DNA of 51,174 nt. Source: Corynebacterium sp. CNJ-954. GTDB lineage: Bacteria; Actinomycetota; Actinomycetes; Mycobacteriales; Mycobacteriaceae. The notes under the pieces were generated by a model, which was not told the origin of the DNA, made no database searches, and saw nothing but the letters and a program-made list of their open reading frames with translations. Shown here one piece after another: positions 8,357 through 17,072 of this stretch; position 1 is the stretch's first letter; each line of letters begins with the position of its first letter. A program made the translations under genes and the position numbers. The stretch is from NCBI RefSeq assembly GCF_001942345.1, contig NZ_MKKI01000007.1, positions 1 to 51,174 on the forward strand. The letters are read 5' to 3'.

Positions 8357-9894
8357 GTGTACTCCTCGAATCTGACCGTCGCGCCGGGCGCCAGCTGGGC
8401 TGCGGCGTCGAGGTCCTCGGCGATGACAGTGGCGATGACGGGGTAGCCGCCGGTGACGGCGTGATCCCGCAGAAACAGGACAGGCTGGCCGTCCGGCGGC
8501 ACCTGGACGGAACCGGCGACCATCCCCTCACTCGGGAGCTCGCGGTCGTCGCTGCGGTCCACGGCGGCACCTGACAGCCGTACCCCCACCCGGTTCGACG
8601 CCGGACTGACCGTCCATGTCCGGCCGGTGAGGGCTTCCGCTCCGCCGGTGAACCAGTCGTCACGGGGCCCGGGGATGACGCGCAGGACATCCGGGACACG
8701 CAGCGGGTTGGTGCCGTGCCGCGTCGGAGCCACCTGGCTGGCACCCACCTCGATCATGGAGCCGGCGACCAGCGGATCCGGTCCGAGCCCCGAGAGAACA
8801 TCCGACGACAGCGATCCCAGCACCTCTCCGTTGTGCCGGACACCGCCCCGTACCGCGACATAGCTGCGTAGCCCGTGGTGAGGGTCGTCGACGCCCGGAA
8901 CCACCAGCGTCGACCCCTCGGTGACCAGCAGGGGAGAGGCCAACGCTCGGCTGCGACCGTCTACCGTGACCGTGGTTTCCGCGCCGGTGACCGCGACCAC
9001 CACGTCCTGCAGGGCCGTCAGTGACAGTCCGCCGATGTTCTCCAGGACCGCGTCTCCGGGGTGGTTGCCCACGACGTCGTTGGCGACCTGGGCTGAGGTC
9101 ATGTCTGCGGCACCGGAGCCGGTGACTCCCACCCCGCCGTGCCCAGGGCGGCCGGCATCTTCGATCACTGTGAGCAGACCGGGGTCAGTCAGCGTCAGAG
9201 AAGCGCGTTCCTGCACGTCGTCGTCGCGTTCGGGAGCCGACGGGCAGACCTCCACCCGTTCCCTGACCGCCCGGTACGCCACACGGTCGCCCGGTCGGAT
9301 CAGGGCAGGTTCCTGCTCCGATGCGTCCCACACCGGAGTCGCGGACGTGCCGATCAGCTGCCAGCCACCCGGTGAACTGCGGGGATACACCGCGGAGAAC
9401 TCACCCGCCAGGCCCACGGCTCCGTCCGGGACCTCCGTGCGGGGAGAGTCCCGGCGGGAGACGGACGGTACCTTGTCACCCACACAGTAGGTGAACCCCG
9501 GCGCGAAACCACCGAATGCACCCGTCCACGTCGACGAGGTGTGGTGCTCGATCACCCCGTCGACCGTGGTGCCGAGCTGGTCAGCGACCGTCTCCAGGTC
9601 GGGGCCGTCGTAGACGACGTCGACGGTCACAGTCCGGTATGCGTTCCCGCCAGCGCTTTCGGTAGGACGGAGTGTCCTGAGCTGCTTCATCGCCGCCGTT
9701 GCCGCCGACGGTGAATCCAGCACAACGAGGACGGTACGGGCTGCGGCGATGATGTCGCGCTGGCCTCTTAACGGGTGGGTGGCCAGATGGGAGTGCCAGA
9801 CCATTGCCGTCGCCAGGTCCGGAAGATCGACGAGCGCCGCCCGCGAGCCGACCCGGTGGACCGGTGTTGCATCCGGTGTCGCATCCGTGGTCAC
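8353..9894 (-). CDS. PxpB-PxpC (KipI-KipA, AHS1-AHS2) fusion protein
   Basis: A 513-residue fusion. Residues about 1-215 match AHS1/PxpB, with TWTGAFGGFAPGFTYC and the downstream SPGGWQLIGTSAT. Residues about 230-513 match AHS2/PxpC, with LTVIEDAGRPGHGGVGVTGSG, a NRVGVRLSG segment and a late SEGMVAGSVQVPPDGQP. In E. coli, PxpB and PxpC are separate subunits of 5-oxoprolinase with PxpA; equivalent domains form the carboxyltransferase part of urea carboxylase. Start is GTG overlapping pxpA by 4 bp (GTGA), and the 3' end overlaps the biotin carboxylase gene by 4 bp. The substrate could be 5-oxoproline, urea or another amide. Confidence 0.87.
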   Translation of the reverse strand: MTTDATPDATPVHRVGSRAALVDLPDLATAMVWHSHLATHPLRGQRDIIAAARTVLVVLDSPSAATAAMKQLRTLRPTESAGGNAYRTVTVDVVYDGPDLETVADQLGTTVDGVIEHHTSSTWTGAFGGFAPGFTYCVGDKVPSVSRRDSPRTEVPDGAVGLAGEFSAVYPRSSPGGWQLIGTSATPVWDASEQEPALIRPGDRVAYRAVRERVEVCPSAPERDDDVQERASLTLTDPGLLTVIEDAGRPGHGGVGVTGSGAADMTSAQVANDVVGNHPGDAVLENIGGLSLTALQDVVVAVTGAETTVTVDGRSRALASPLLVTEGSTLVVPGVDDPHHGLRSYVAVRGGVRHNGEVLGSLSSDVLSGLGPDPLVAGSMIEVGASQVAPTRHGTNPLRVPDVLRVIPGPRDDWFTGGAEALTGRTWTVSPASNRVGVRLSGAAVDRSDDRELPSEGMVAGSVQVPPDGQPVLFLRDHAVTGGYPVIATVIAEDLDAAAQLAPGATVRFEEYT

Positions 9895-10661
9895 AGGAAA
9901 CTCCTGATATCGATGCCGTCGGCGCGAAGCTTCTCGACGATCATCCGGGAGAGCTCCACCGCGCCCGGGGAGTCACCGTGGATGCACACCGATTCAGCAT
10001 CGACGCGCAGGACCGTGCCGTCCACTGCGGTAACGGCGCCGGTGGTGGCTACCTGCAGGACGCGCGCGGCGACAGCGTCCGGATCGGTGATCACGGCGTC
10101 CGCCTCCGACCGGGGGACAAGCGTGCCGGCAGAGGTGTAGTTGCGGTCGGCGAACGCCTCCCGGATCACCCGCAGGCCTTTACCCTCGGCGAGGTCGATT
10201 GCAACACTGCCGGGCAGGAGCATGAGCGGCAGGTCACCGAATGCCCGCACACCGTCGACGACCGCCCGGGCCTGTGACTTGTCGTGCACGATGGTGTTGT
10301 AGAGCGCTCCGTGAGGTTTGACGTAGCTGACTTTCGTCCCGTGGGCCCTGGCCAGGGCATCGAGTGCACCGATCTGATAGAGAGTCTCGTCGGCAAGCTG
10401 GGCGGGGTCGATGTCGAGGATGGTTCGCCCGAAGTTTCCGGGATCCCGGTAGCCGATGTGCGCCCCGACGGTAACTCCGCGTTCAGCGGCGGCCCGGACA
10501 GTGGCGGCGATGTCGTGGGGGTCACCCGCATGGAACCCGGTCGCGACATTGGCGCTGGAGACCAGGGCGATCATGGCTGGGTCGTCGGCCACGGCGATGC
10601 CACCGGTGGTCTCGCCCAGGTCGGCATTCAGGTCGATGGTGGCTGGACCGTTGTCGTGCAT
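9891..10661 (-). CDS. pxpA: PxpA (LamB/YcsF) 5-oxoprolinase subunit
   Basis: About 256 residues of the LamB/YcsF family, the PxpA subunit that in the PxpABC complex opens 5-oxoproline to glutamate with ATP. The family start signature IDLNADLGE is at residues 8-16 and is followed by VSSANVATGFHAGDP, GVTVGAHIGYRD, YVKPHGALYNT and ESVCIHGDSPG. ATG 10661 is chosen because family members begin shortly before IDLNADLGE and a GAGGG element lies 11 nt upstream; an in-frame ATG at 10706 would add an untypical 15 residues and swallow the promoter. First gene of a four-gene operon. Confidence 0.9.
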   Translation of the reverse strand: MHDNGPATIDLNADLGETTGGIAVADDPAMIALVSSANVATGFHAGDPHDIAATVRAAAERGVTVGAHIGYRDPGNFGRTILDIDPAQLADETLYQIGALDALARAHGTKVSYVKPHGALYNTIVHDKSQARAVVDGVRAFGDLPLMLLPGSVAIDLAEGKGLRVIREAFADRNYTSAGTLVPRSEADAVITDPDAVAARVLQVATTGAVTAVDGTVLRVDAESVCIHGDSPGAVELSRMIVEKLRADGIDIRSFL

Positions 10662-10689
10662 GGTGTCGTAACCCTCACTCTCAACGACA

Positions 10690-10711
10690 TTGTTGAACAA
10701 AGTCAAGCCTA
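10690..10711 (-). promoter_or_regulatory. pxpA operon promoter -10 and GntR/FCD operator
   Basis: TTGTTGAACAA (10690-10700) fits the TNGT-N3-ACNA palindrome bound by FadR/FCD-type GntR proteins. Just upstream on the minus strand, TAGGCT (10711-10706) is a plausible -10, which puts the transcription start within the palindrome. A bound regulator would block initiation. The regulator is most simply the product of the last gene of the operon. Confidence 0.6.
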
Positions 10712-10742
10712 GCGGAATTGTGGAGGGTGGCTGGGGGAGCCA

Positions 10743-10770
10743 GGTTAATCATCGCACCTCATCACTGGCT
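10743..10770 (-). repeat. Left copy of imperfect inverted repeat flanking the nuclease-like gene
   Basis: Read on the minus strand, this 28-mer matches 11967-11994 at 22 of 28 positions, with the core AGTGATGnGGTGCGATnAT. A shorter related copy, GGGGTGCGAAATCCA, lies at 10814-10828 in the orientation of the right copy. The set flanks a single orphan gene. Confidence 0.5.
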
Positions 10771-10813
10771 TATGTTCGTAAAAGGCCTGTTCAGATTCGC
10801 AGAAGGAGCTAAA

Positions 10814-10828
10814 GGGGTGCGAAATCCA
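10814..10828 (+). repeat. Short third copy of the flanking repeat
   Basis: GGGGTGCGAAATCCA differs from GGGGTGCGATAATCCA at 11977-11992 by one missing T. It lies about 100 bp upstream of the nuclease-like gene and could be an operator half or the remnant of an element end. Confidence 0.4.
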
Positions 10829-10925
10829 GCCCGCGGCAGTAGCCACCGCGCCGATCCGGCGTTCCGTCGGCTACTCTGAACCTGCGTCCACGGGGGTGGA
10901 CCGAACAGAAGCACGGGGGAAACGA

Positions 10926-11927
10926 ATGGCATACCGGGGGACACATCTCGACGACAACTTCGTCCGGGCTGGTGACCTGTGGGTGCCCAGGGCGGCGGTC
11001 AGGGATCCCGCGCTGGTGGCGTGGGGAGCCGCAGAGCATCCCCGTGGCCTGGCCTACGATCTTGATGCCTTGACCAGGGTGCGGATGGTGCTTACCCGAC
11101 GACCGGACTGGATCGCGCACAGCTGGAGTGCCGCGTGCCTCTGGGGGATGCCGTATTTCTGCGACGACGCAGACACCTGCGTCCTGTCCGGCGGTCGGCG
11201 TCGGGCGGCGACGACTCCGCAGGAAGTCTCCCGGTTCCGCAAGGAGGGGACGCTGGCGGCGGTCACACCCCGCTGGCAGGTGGACGGTGAGATGCCCGAG
11301 CTCCAGGTCACGCCGCCGGTGCTGACCGTCATCCACTGTCTGCGCTCCCTTCGCGCCGGCGACCATGCCTGGCGTGTTGTGCCCGGGACGGGGTTGGATA
11401 TGAAGCGTGTCCGGGCCGTGCAGTTCATCGATGCATTCTGTGCCTTGTCCGGATGTGATCCTCTCCGTCTCGTCGCCGCGTGCGGAGACCATTATCCCCG
11501 ACGGGACATGGCGGGGATTGCGGCGATGGCGGACCGGGGTGCGGAGTCGCCGATGGAGACCGTGATGCGGCTGCAGGTGCGTCGGATGTTCGGGGAGGGC
11601 TTCATCTCTCAACTGGTGATTCGGCGGGACGGTACGGTGGCGGATCCGGTACACACGACGGACACTACCGGCCGTGGCGTCGTGGCGCGGGTGGACTTGG
11701 GTTCGCCGACGTTGAAACTTGCCCTGCAGTACGACGGTTCAGAGCATCTGGACCGCCGTCGCCGCGACACGGACTCCCGTATTTCGGCGGAGTTGGCGAA
11801 CCTGGGGTGGCACGTCCTGCGGCTGACCTACGGCCATCTCAGGGATCCGGACCTCCTGGAGCGCACCATCGCGGCCGGTATCGCACTGTGCCGGCGTCGA
11901 GGATCGGGTGACTATCGCACCCGGTAA
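10926..11927 (+). CDS. Orphan protein with C-terminal DUF559/Vsr-like nuclease motif
   Basis: About 333 residues. The N-terminal 170 residues resemble the AbiEi-like/type IV antitoxin-type domain often joined to DUF559 in actinobacteria (tentative). The C-terminal part has an ordered ESPMET, VARVDLGSPTLKLALQYDG, H and a GWHVLRLTYGHLRDP ending, the pattern of the restriction-endonuclease fold used by Vsr-like and DUF559 proteins, with likely acidic residues at E, D and D. ATG 10926 has a GGGGGA SD about 5 nt upstream; the frame extends 30 bp further without a better signal. It stands alone between imperfect inverted repeats and may have been acquired. Biological role unknown. Confidence 0.6.
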   Translation: MAYRGTHLDDNFVRAGDLWVPRAAVRDPALVAWGAAEHPRGLAYDLDALTRVRMVLTRRPDWIAHSWSAACLWGMPYFCDDADTCVLSGGRRRAATTPQEVSRFRKEGTLAAVTPRWQVDGEMPELQVTPPVLTVIHCLRSLRAGDHAWRVVPGTGLDMKRVRAVQFIDAFCALSGCDPLRLVAACGDHYPRRDMAGIAAMADRGAESPMETVMRLQVRRMFGEGFISQLVIRRDGTVADPVHTTDTTGRGVVARVDLGSPTLKLALQYDGSEHLDRRRRDTDSRISAELANLGWHVLRLTYGHLRDPDLLERTIAAGIALCRRRGSGDYRTR

Positions 11928-11966
11928 GGAGATAATGTTTCCGAAAGTCCAGGTCACAGCTCCATC

Positions 11967-11994
11967 AGAGAGTGATGGGGTGCGATAATCCACC
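11967..11994 (+). repeat. Right copy of the imperfect inverted repeat
   Basis: Pairs with 10743-10770 (22 of 28 positions). It lies 40 bp after the stop of the nuclease-like gene and 22 bp before the end of the convergent DUF3239-like gene. It has no T-run, so a simple terminator role is less likely. Confidence 0.5.
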
Positions 11995-12016
11995 GGCTCC
12001 CGAGACCGACCGGAAC

Positions 12017-12658
12017 CTACTCCAGCTCGAGCAGCAGGTGCCGGGTCTTCTGCACGTCCTCGAGACGGTCGATCAGGGACTCCAGCCGCGACCACTCCGA
12101 CTCCGGGATGGCCTTCTCCGCCTCGGCGACCACGGACCGGTCCTGCGTCCCCCACGCCACCGGCATCGGGGAGATCTGTTCCCAGTGGTCCTGCTGTCCG
12201 ACGGAGCGCATTCCGGTGACCGCCATGGCAGGCACCCGCTCACCGACCTTGCGTTCCACCCCGGGAATCGAGGTCACGGTGCGCAACGCGAGAGCCGGGC
12301 GGGACCTGGCGGTACCGGTGGCGGCGGTGTCCACCAGCGACATCAGGACGACGTCACGTGGGTTGACCTGGGCGATCACGGTGGGGGCAAGCGCGTAGGC
12401 GTCGTAGTAGTGTTGCGGCGAACCGAGCTGGCGGGGGAACACCGGCACCATGATGAAGCAGATCAGCGCCATGATCACAGCGGCGATGCCCACGATCACC
12501 GCCCAGCCCGCGTCCACGACCACGAAGAGGATCACTGCGGCAGCGACCATGATCGCCCCCATCAGACCAGCCGACCACTGGAATCGGCGCGAGTCGCGGA
12601 AGAACTCGTTGTGTTTACGGGCGAAGGGCTCGTCGACAGTGAAGTTGAAGCTGACCAC
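12017..12658 (-). CDS. Two-helix membrane protein, DUF3239-like
   Basis: A 213-residue protein with two adjacent transmembrane helices (about residues 30-52 and 54-76) after a short cytoplasmic N terminus, followed by a soluble C-terminal domain with PRDVVLMSLVDTA and a helical tail ending in HLLLELE. It resembles the corynebacterial DUF3239 family, for which I know no function. The GTG start has AGGAT upstream and follows the helicase stop by 11 bp, so it is probably the last gene of the leftward helicase transcript. Confidence 0.6.
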   Translation of the reverse strand: MVSFNFTVDEPFARKHNEFFRDSRRFQWSAGLMGAIMVAAAVILFVVVDAGWAVIVGIAAVIMALICFIMVPVFPRQLGSPQHYYDAYALAPTVIAQVNPRDVVLMSLVDTAATGTARSRPALALRTVTSIPGVERKVGERVPAMAVTGMRSVGQQDHWEQISPMPVAWGTQDRSVVAEAEKAIPESEWSRLESLIDRLEDVQKTRHLLLELE

Positions 12659-12669
12659 GGTGAATGATC

Positions 12670-14316
12670 CTACAGGTCGACCGAGTCGATGATGCGGTAG
12701 CCGTACCCCTGTTCCGCCAGGAAGCGCTGACGGTGGGCGGCGTAGTCGGCGTCGAGTGTGTCCCGGGCGACGACGGAGTAGAAGTACGCGGGGCCTCCGT
12801 CCGGCTTCGGACGCAGGATCCGCCCGAGGCGCTGAGCCTCCTCCTGGCGGGAACCGAAGGTGCCCGAGACCTGGACCGCGACCGACGCGCCGGGGAGGTC
12901 GATGGAGAAGTTCGCCACCTTCGACACGATCAGCACCCGCAACTCGCCGCTGCGGAAGGCGTCGTAGAGTTCCTCGCGGCGGTGGGTGGTGGTGCGTCCG
13001 TCGATGACCGGTGCGTCGAGTTCTTCACCGAGTTCCTCCAGCTGGTCGATGTAGGCTCCGATGACCAGCGTCGGTTCGTCGGGATGCTGGTCGAGGATCC
13101 TGCGGACGATCCGGTTCTTGGCCGGCGAGCAGGCGGCCAGCCGGTACTTCTCGTTCTGCTCGGCGGTGGCGTACACCATGCGCTCGGACTCGGTGAGCTG
13201 CACGCGTACCTCGGTGCAGTCGGCGGGGGCGATCCAGCCCTGGGCCTCGATGTCCTTCCAGGGGGCGTCGTAGCGCTTGGGGCCGATGAGACTGAACACG
13301 TCGTCCTCGCGGCCGTCCTCACGCACCAGCGTGGCGGTCAGACCCAGGCGTCGGCGCGACTGGAGGTCACTGGTCATGCGGAAGACCGGGGCGGGCAGCA
13401 GGTGCACCTCGTCGTAGATGATCAGGCCCCAGTCACGGGAGTCGAAGAGTTCCAGGGCACGGAACTCACCCTTCGTCTTACGGGTCACGACCTGGTAGGT
13501 GGCGATGGTGACGGGCCGGATCTCCTTCTTCTCACCTGAGTACTCGCCGATCTCGTCTTCGGTGAGGGAGGTGCGCCGGACGAGCTCGTCCTTCCACTGC
13601 CGTCCGGCGACGGTGTTGGTCACCAGGATCAGCGTCGTGGTCTGCGACTTCGCCATGGATGCTGCGCCGACCATCGTCTTGCCGGCGCCACAGGGCAGTA
13701 CCACCACGCCGGAGCCACCGGCCCAGAAGGATTCGGCGGCCATCTCCTGGTAGTCACGCAGATGCCAGTTCTCCTGCTCGGTGGACAGGGAGATGGGGTG
13801 TGCCTCGCCGTCGACGTAGCCGGCGAGGTCCTCCGCGGGCCATCCGACCTTGACCAGCTCCTGCTTGAGACGCCCACGTTCCGAGGGGTGGACGATCACG
13901 GTGTCCTCGTCGATTTCCTCACCGAGCATCGGCCGGATCTTCTTGTGACGACGGATCTCGGCGAGGACCGCACGGTCGGTCGACTCCAGAACCAGCCCGT
14001 GGGCGGGGTGGTTGGCCAGAATGAGCCGGCCGTAGCGTTCCATCGTCTCGGCGACGTCCACCAGCAGGGGCTGGGGGACGGGGAACCGGGAGTAGGTTTC
14101 CAGCACGTGCACGACCTGCTCGGCGTCGTGTCCGGCGGCCCGGGCGTTCCACAGGGCCAGCGGGGTGATCCGGTAGGTGTGGACGTGTTCGGGGGCGCGT
14201 TCCAGTTCGGCGAAGGGGGCCAGCGCGGTGCGGGCCTCCTGTGCCTGGGCGTGCCCGATCTCCAGCAGCACAGTCTTGTCCGACTGGACGATCAGCGGGC
14301 CGTCACCGAGTCCCAC
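12670..14316 (-). CDS. XPB/Rad25-type DNA helicase
   Basis: A 548-residue superfamily 2 helicase of the archaeal/bacterial XPB type (mycobacterial Rv0861c, Ercc3-like). It has an N-terminal damage-recognition-like domain, then Walker A CGAGKT (209-214), DEVH (302-305), the motif III TATLVREDGRE that includes the RED loop typical of XPB, and motif VI QRLGRILRPK. These predict a 3'-to-5' ATP-dependent DNA helicase acting in repair or transcription-coupled processes. Start is GTG with a strong GAGGAGG SD. It lies 86 bp after the 777-residue partner gene, as in mycobacteria. Confidence 0.92.
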   Translation of the reverse strand: MGLGDGPLIVQSDKTVLLEIGHAQAQEARTALAPFAELERAPEHVHTYRITPLALWNARAAGHDAEQVVHVLETYSRFPVPQPLLVDVAETMERYGRLILANHPAHGLVLESTDRAVLAEIRRHKKIRPMLGEEIDEDTVIVHPSERGRLKQELVKVGWPAEDLAGYVDGEAHPISLSTEQENWHLRDYQEMAAESFWAGGSGVVVLPCGAGKTMVGAASMAKSQTTTLILVTNTVAGRQWKDELVRRTSLTEDEIGEYSGEKKEIRPVTIATYQVVTRKTKGEFRALELFDSRDWGLIIYDEVHLLPAPVFRMTSDLQSRRRLGLTATLVREDGREDDVFSLIGPKRYDAPWKDIEAQGWIAPADCTEVRVQLTESERMVYATAEQNEKYRLAACSPAKNRIVRRILDQHPDEPTLVIGAYIDQLEELGEELDAPVIDGRTTTHRREELYDAFRSGELRVLIVSKVANFSIDLPGASVAVQVSGTFGSRQEEAQRLGRILRPKPDGGPAYFYSVVARDTLDADYAAHRQRFLAEQGYGYRIIDSVDL

Positions 14317-14402
14317 GGGTGCCTCCTCACAGGGGTTGGTGCAGGTGTGCGTTGCCGCTCGTGCAACCAGACCATCCTACGCGTCGGCACCGTCCACGTC
14401 AG

Positions 14403-16703
14403 TTACTGCTCATCGGTCGTATCCACCGGTGTGCCGACCCACGCGACGCGGTGCGGCTGGATGTGCAGTGACTGGCCACCGGCCTCGGTGACGCCGATGA
14501 TCGACACCGGGCTCATCGTGACCACGGAGATCCACTCGTGCACCGCTGACCCGGTGGCGTCGACGTAGCTGATCTCCACCGAGGTCCCGGCGTCGTAGGC
14601 GTGACGCAGCGCCGCCATGATGGCGCGGGGTTCCCGGACCCGAGCGGTCTCGCCACTGTGGCCCGCCTCGTCGTCCTCGTCCTGACGGGTGCGGCGGAAC
14701 CCCTCCACCGCACCGGCGAGCTGGTCGGCGACCTGGGTGAAGGACGGTGCCGGACGGGGTGGGTCCGGGACGGTGGAGAACACCGGTGCGGCGGTGGCAC
14801 GTCCGGTGCCCGTGTCGCCGTCGATGCTGATGGTCACGCCCTCGTCCTCGAGAGCCTCGACCACCAGTGACAGCTGCACCGAGCTCGCGGCGACGGTCGG
14901 GGAGAGCAGGCGGAGTCCGGTCTCGTCCGCCGCCTCGGTGTCCATGATCGCTGCCATGGACTTTTCGTCGGGGGCGGTCAACACGCTGGCCGCGGTACTG
15001 CCGACCACCGGCGTCGGGGGACGGTGGGTACGGAACGTGTCCTGGACCAGATACCACAGCGACTGGGGGACGTCGGGGGCCATGCCGGCGAGGAAGTCCT
15101 CGATGCCTTCGGCGGTTTCTCCCCGTTCCACGGCACGTTGCATGCTCTCCCTGGTCACCCGCCAGACGCTGGCCATACCGGTGGACTCGACGTCGGCGAA
15201 GGTCCGCAGCTTCGCCTCGGTGTCCTCGTCGAGCAACCCGGGGGCGAGGATCGTCATGTCGGCCTGGATGATCAGCATGCCGACCGGAGCGGGCAGGATA
15301 TCGGCGAGTGCGGCGGTCAGCCGGTCCTCGTCGGATCCGGTGGCGGCCAGCGCGACGGCCGCCGAGGAGGGCTCCCCGTCAGCGGACAGGCCCAGGATCA
15401 CGCACTCGTCGCGCACACTGTCGACGGCGGCCTCGGACGTCACAGCGGCGACGGAGGGCCGGATACGCCAGAGGGACTCTGCCGTGACGACCCCTCCGCT
15501 GGCGGCGACGACACCCCGCAGTGCCGCCGCTTCGGCCGCGTCGAGGGAATCCTGCAGCAGGTGGGCGTCAGCGCCGGTGTCGTCCTGCGCCGACCACGGG
15601 GCGTGCGGGCTGTGGCGCCATCCGTCGACCAGCATCGCCCAGCGTCGGGACAGGGGTGCGGACAGGTACGTGGCACCTCGTTCGCTCAATGACCAGAAGT
15701 TGCCGCTGCCGATGACGTCCCGGGGAGCGGGAACGGGCAGTCCCAGGGCGATCAGGTCGGCGTGACGGCACAGGACGAGCGTGTCGCTGACTACCGCTGC
15801 GTCGAGGCCCAGCGCCTTCGACAGGCGCGCGATCTCCCGTACCCCGATCCCCCCTGCGTTGAGGGGGCGCACGGGCGTGTTCCCGATCTGCTTCAGGACG
15901 TCGGCCACCAGGCGGGCGGTCTCGACCACCCGTGCCACGGCGGTGGCGTCGGTGCGGGCGTCCGGGCGGGACGGGTTCTCCACCGCGCTGAAATCACCGC
16001 CGGGCGGGGGGACGACGCGTCCGGAGATGCTCGCCGACACCCGCAGTGACAGGCGGGCTGTCTGGGCGTCCACCCGGTCCAGCAGGCCTGCCGCGATCAT
16101 CCGCGCGAGGGGGCGTTCCGGGTCGTCGAGTGTCGCCGAGTGCCCGACGCCACCGGACAGCTCGAGGGTGTCGAGCAGTCGCCGCTGGCGGGTGGGGAGG
16201 GCGTCGAGGACCTTCGGCAGGTCCTCGGTCGGGATGGGGCAACGGTAGCCGTCCACCAGTACCCACGGCAGGTCAGTGGTGGCGGAGAACAGCGGTGGCA
16301 GGTGCATCGGCACCTTCATCGCGCCCGGCGCTGTGGCAGGGTCCCGTGGAGACACCGACAGGTCCGGCCCGAAGACCAGCCCCCAGGATGCCAGCGTGTG
16401 GACCGTGGTCCGGACCGCCTCGGTGTCCGCCCGGTGTTCTGGGCGGGTTCCGGCGGTGTCCCACAGCTGTGTGAGGGTGCTGGTGACGTCCTCCAGTTCC
16501 ACCGGCTGATGGTCTGCCCCGGCGACGACGAGGGCGTGCAGGACGGCCAGGCCGGTGGCGTCGAGCCGACGCAGTGCGGCCACGTCCGAGACCGACCCCA
16601 GGGAACCGGGGTGGAAGGCACGCAGACGCCAGAGCAGGTCGACGAGGACGTCGTCGGGGTGACCGGACAGCCAGTCGGCGTAGGTGGGGAAGGAGTCAGG
16701 CAT
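14403..16703 (-). CDS. Helicase-associated protein, Rv0862c/XPB N-terminal-like
   Basis: About 766 residues with no helicase motifs. The opening FPTYADWLSGHPDDVLVDLLWRLR-type segment, winged-helix-like repeats and a C-terminal domain ending in HIQPHRVAWVGTPV correspond to the helicase-associated (XPB/Ssl2 N-terminal-like) family conserved next to the XPB-type helicase in Mycobacterium and Corynebacterium. It probably works with that helicase, but no biochemical role is established that I know of. ATG 16703 is preferred over an upstream start at 16736 because the protein family begins near MPDSF. Divergent from the small gene at 16.8 kb. Confidence 0.75.
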   Translation of the reverse strand: MPDSFPTYADWLSGHPDDVLVDLLWRLRAFHPGSLGSVSDVAALRRLDATGLAVLHALVVAGADHQPVELEDVTSTLTQLWDTAGTRPEHRADTEAVRTTVHTLASWGLVFGPDLSVSPRDPATAPGAMKVPMHLPPLFSATTDLPWVLVDGYRCPIPTEDLPKVLDALPTRQRRLLDTLELSGGVGHSATLDDPERPLARMIAAGLLDRVDAQTARLSLRVSASISGRVVPPPGGDFSAVENPSRPDARTDATAVARVVETARLVADVLKQIGNTPVRPLNAGGIGVREIARLSKALGLDAAVVSDTLVLCRHADLIALGLPVPAPRDVIGSGNFWSLSERGATYLSAPLSRRWAMLVDGWRHSPHAPWSAQDDTGADAHLLQDSLDAAEAAALRGVVAASGGVVTAESLWRIRPSVAAVTSEAAVDSVRDECVILGLSADGEPSSAAVALAATGSDEDRLTAALADILPAPVGMLIIQADMTILAPGLLDEDTEAKLRTFADVESTGMASVWRVTRESMQRAVERGETAEGIEDFLAGMAPDVPQSLWYLVQDTFRTHRPPTPVVGSTAASVLTAPDEKSMAAIMDTEAADETGLRLLSPTVAASSVQLSLVVEALEDEGVTISIDGDTGTGRATAAPVFSTVPDPPRPAPSFTQVADQLAGAVEGFRRTRQDEDDEAGHSGETARVREPRAIMAALRHAYDAGTSVEISYVDATGSAVHEWISVVTMSPVSIIGVTEAGGQSLHIQPHRVAWVGTPVDTTDEQ

Positions 16704-16797
16704 AACGACGGTAACTTTACCCGCCGGTGGTCGCACGGGTGTAGACGCCGGTGTGGACTACACCGTCGGAAAGTCGCCTGAACGGCGAGGATGTGGA

Positions 16798-16998
16798 ATG
16801 ATCGGTGCCATGGCTGACGCAAAGAAGAAGCACTACGTTGATCCGGGCTGGCCGCAGAACCTGCCCGAAGGTAAGCACGCTGTCTCTGAGCTCGTGGCTG
16901 ACGACGCCGGGGCGTTGAGCCCTTTCGGTGACGCCGAGTTCCCCGTGCCCGCCGAGAAGCTGCCCTATGTGCATCCGTACACGGTGATCAACCGTTAG
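16798..16998 (+). CDS. Small conserved actinobacterial protein (Rv0863-like position)
   Basis: 66 residues, acidic C-terminal half, with KKKHYVDPGWPQNLPEGKH and ending LPYVHPYTVINR. No domain recognised. A gene of this kind between the helicase pair and rpf is conserved in related genera. ATG 16798 has GAGG 7 nt upstream; ATG 16810 (62 residues) is the alternative. Followed within 20 bp by a long hairpin terminator, so it is a one-gene unit. Confidence 0.65.
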   Translation: MIGAMADAKKKHYVDPGWPQNLPEGKHAVSELVADDAGALSPFGDAEFPVPAEKLPYVHPYTVINR

Positions 16999-17016
16999 TC
17001 GGGCGGCATACGGCGG

Positions 17017-17072
17017 AAAAGGTCGTCGCCCGGGTCATTCCGAATAGTCGGAATGCCCGGGCGAGACCTTTT
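17017..17072. terminator. Long bidirectional hairpin terminator
   Basis: AAAAGGTC and CGCCCGGG with CATTCCGA (17017-17040) pair with TCGGAATG, CCCGGGCG and GACCTTTT (17048-17072) around an ATAG loop, giving about 24 pairs with two small interruptions. The A/T ends give a T-run on both strands, so it can serve the small gene on the left and the rpf gene on the right. Confidence 0.85.
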
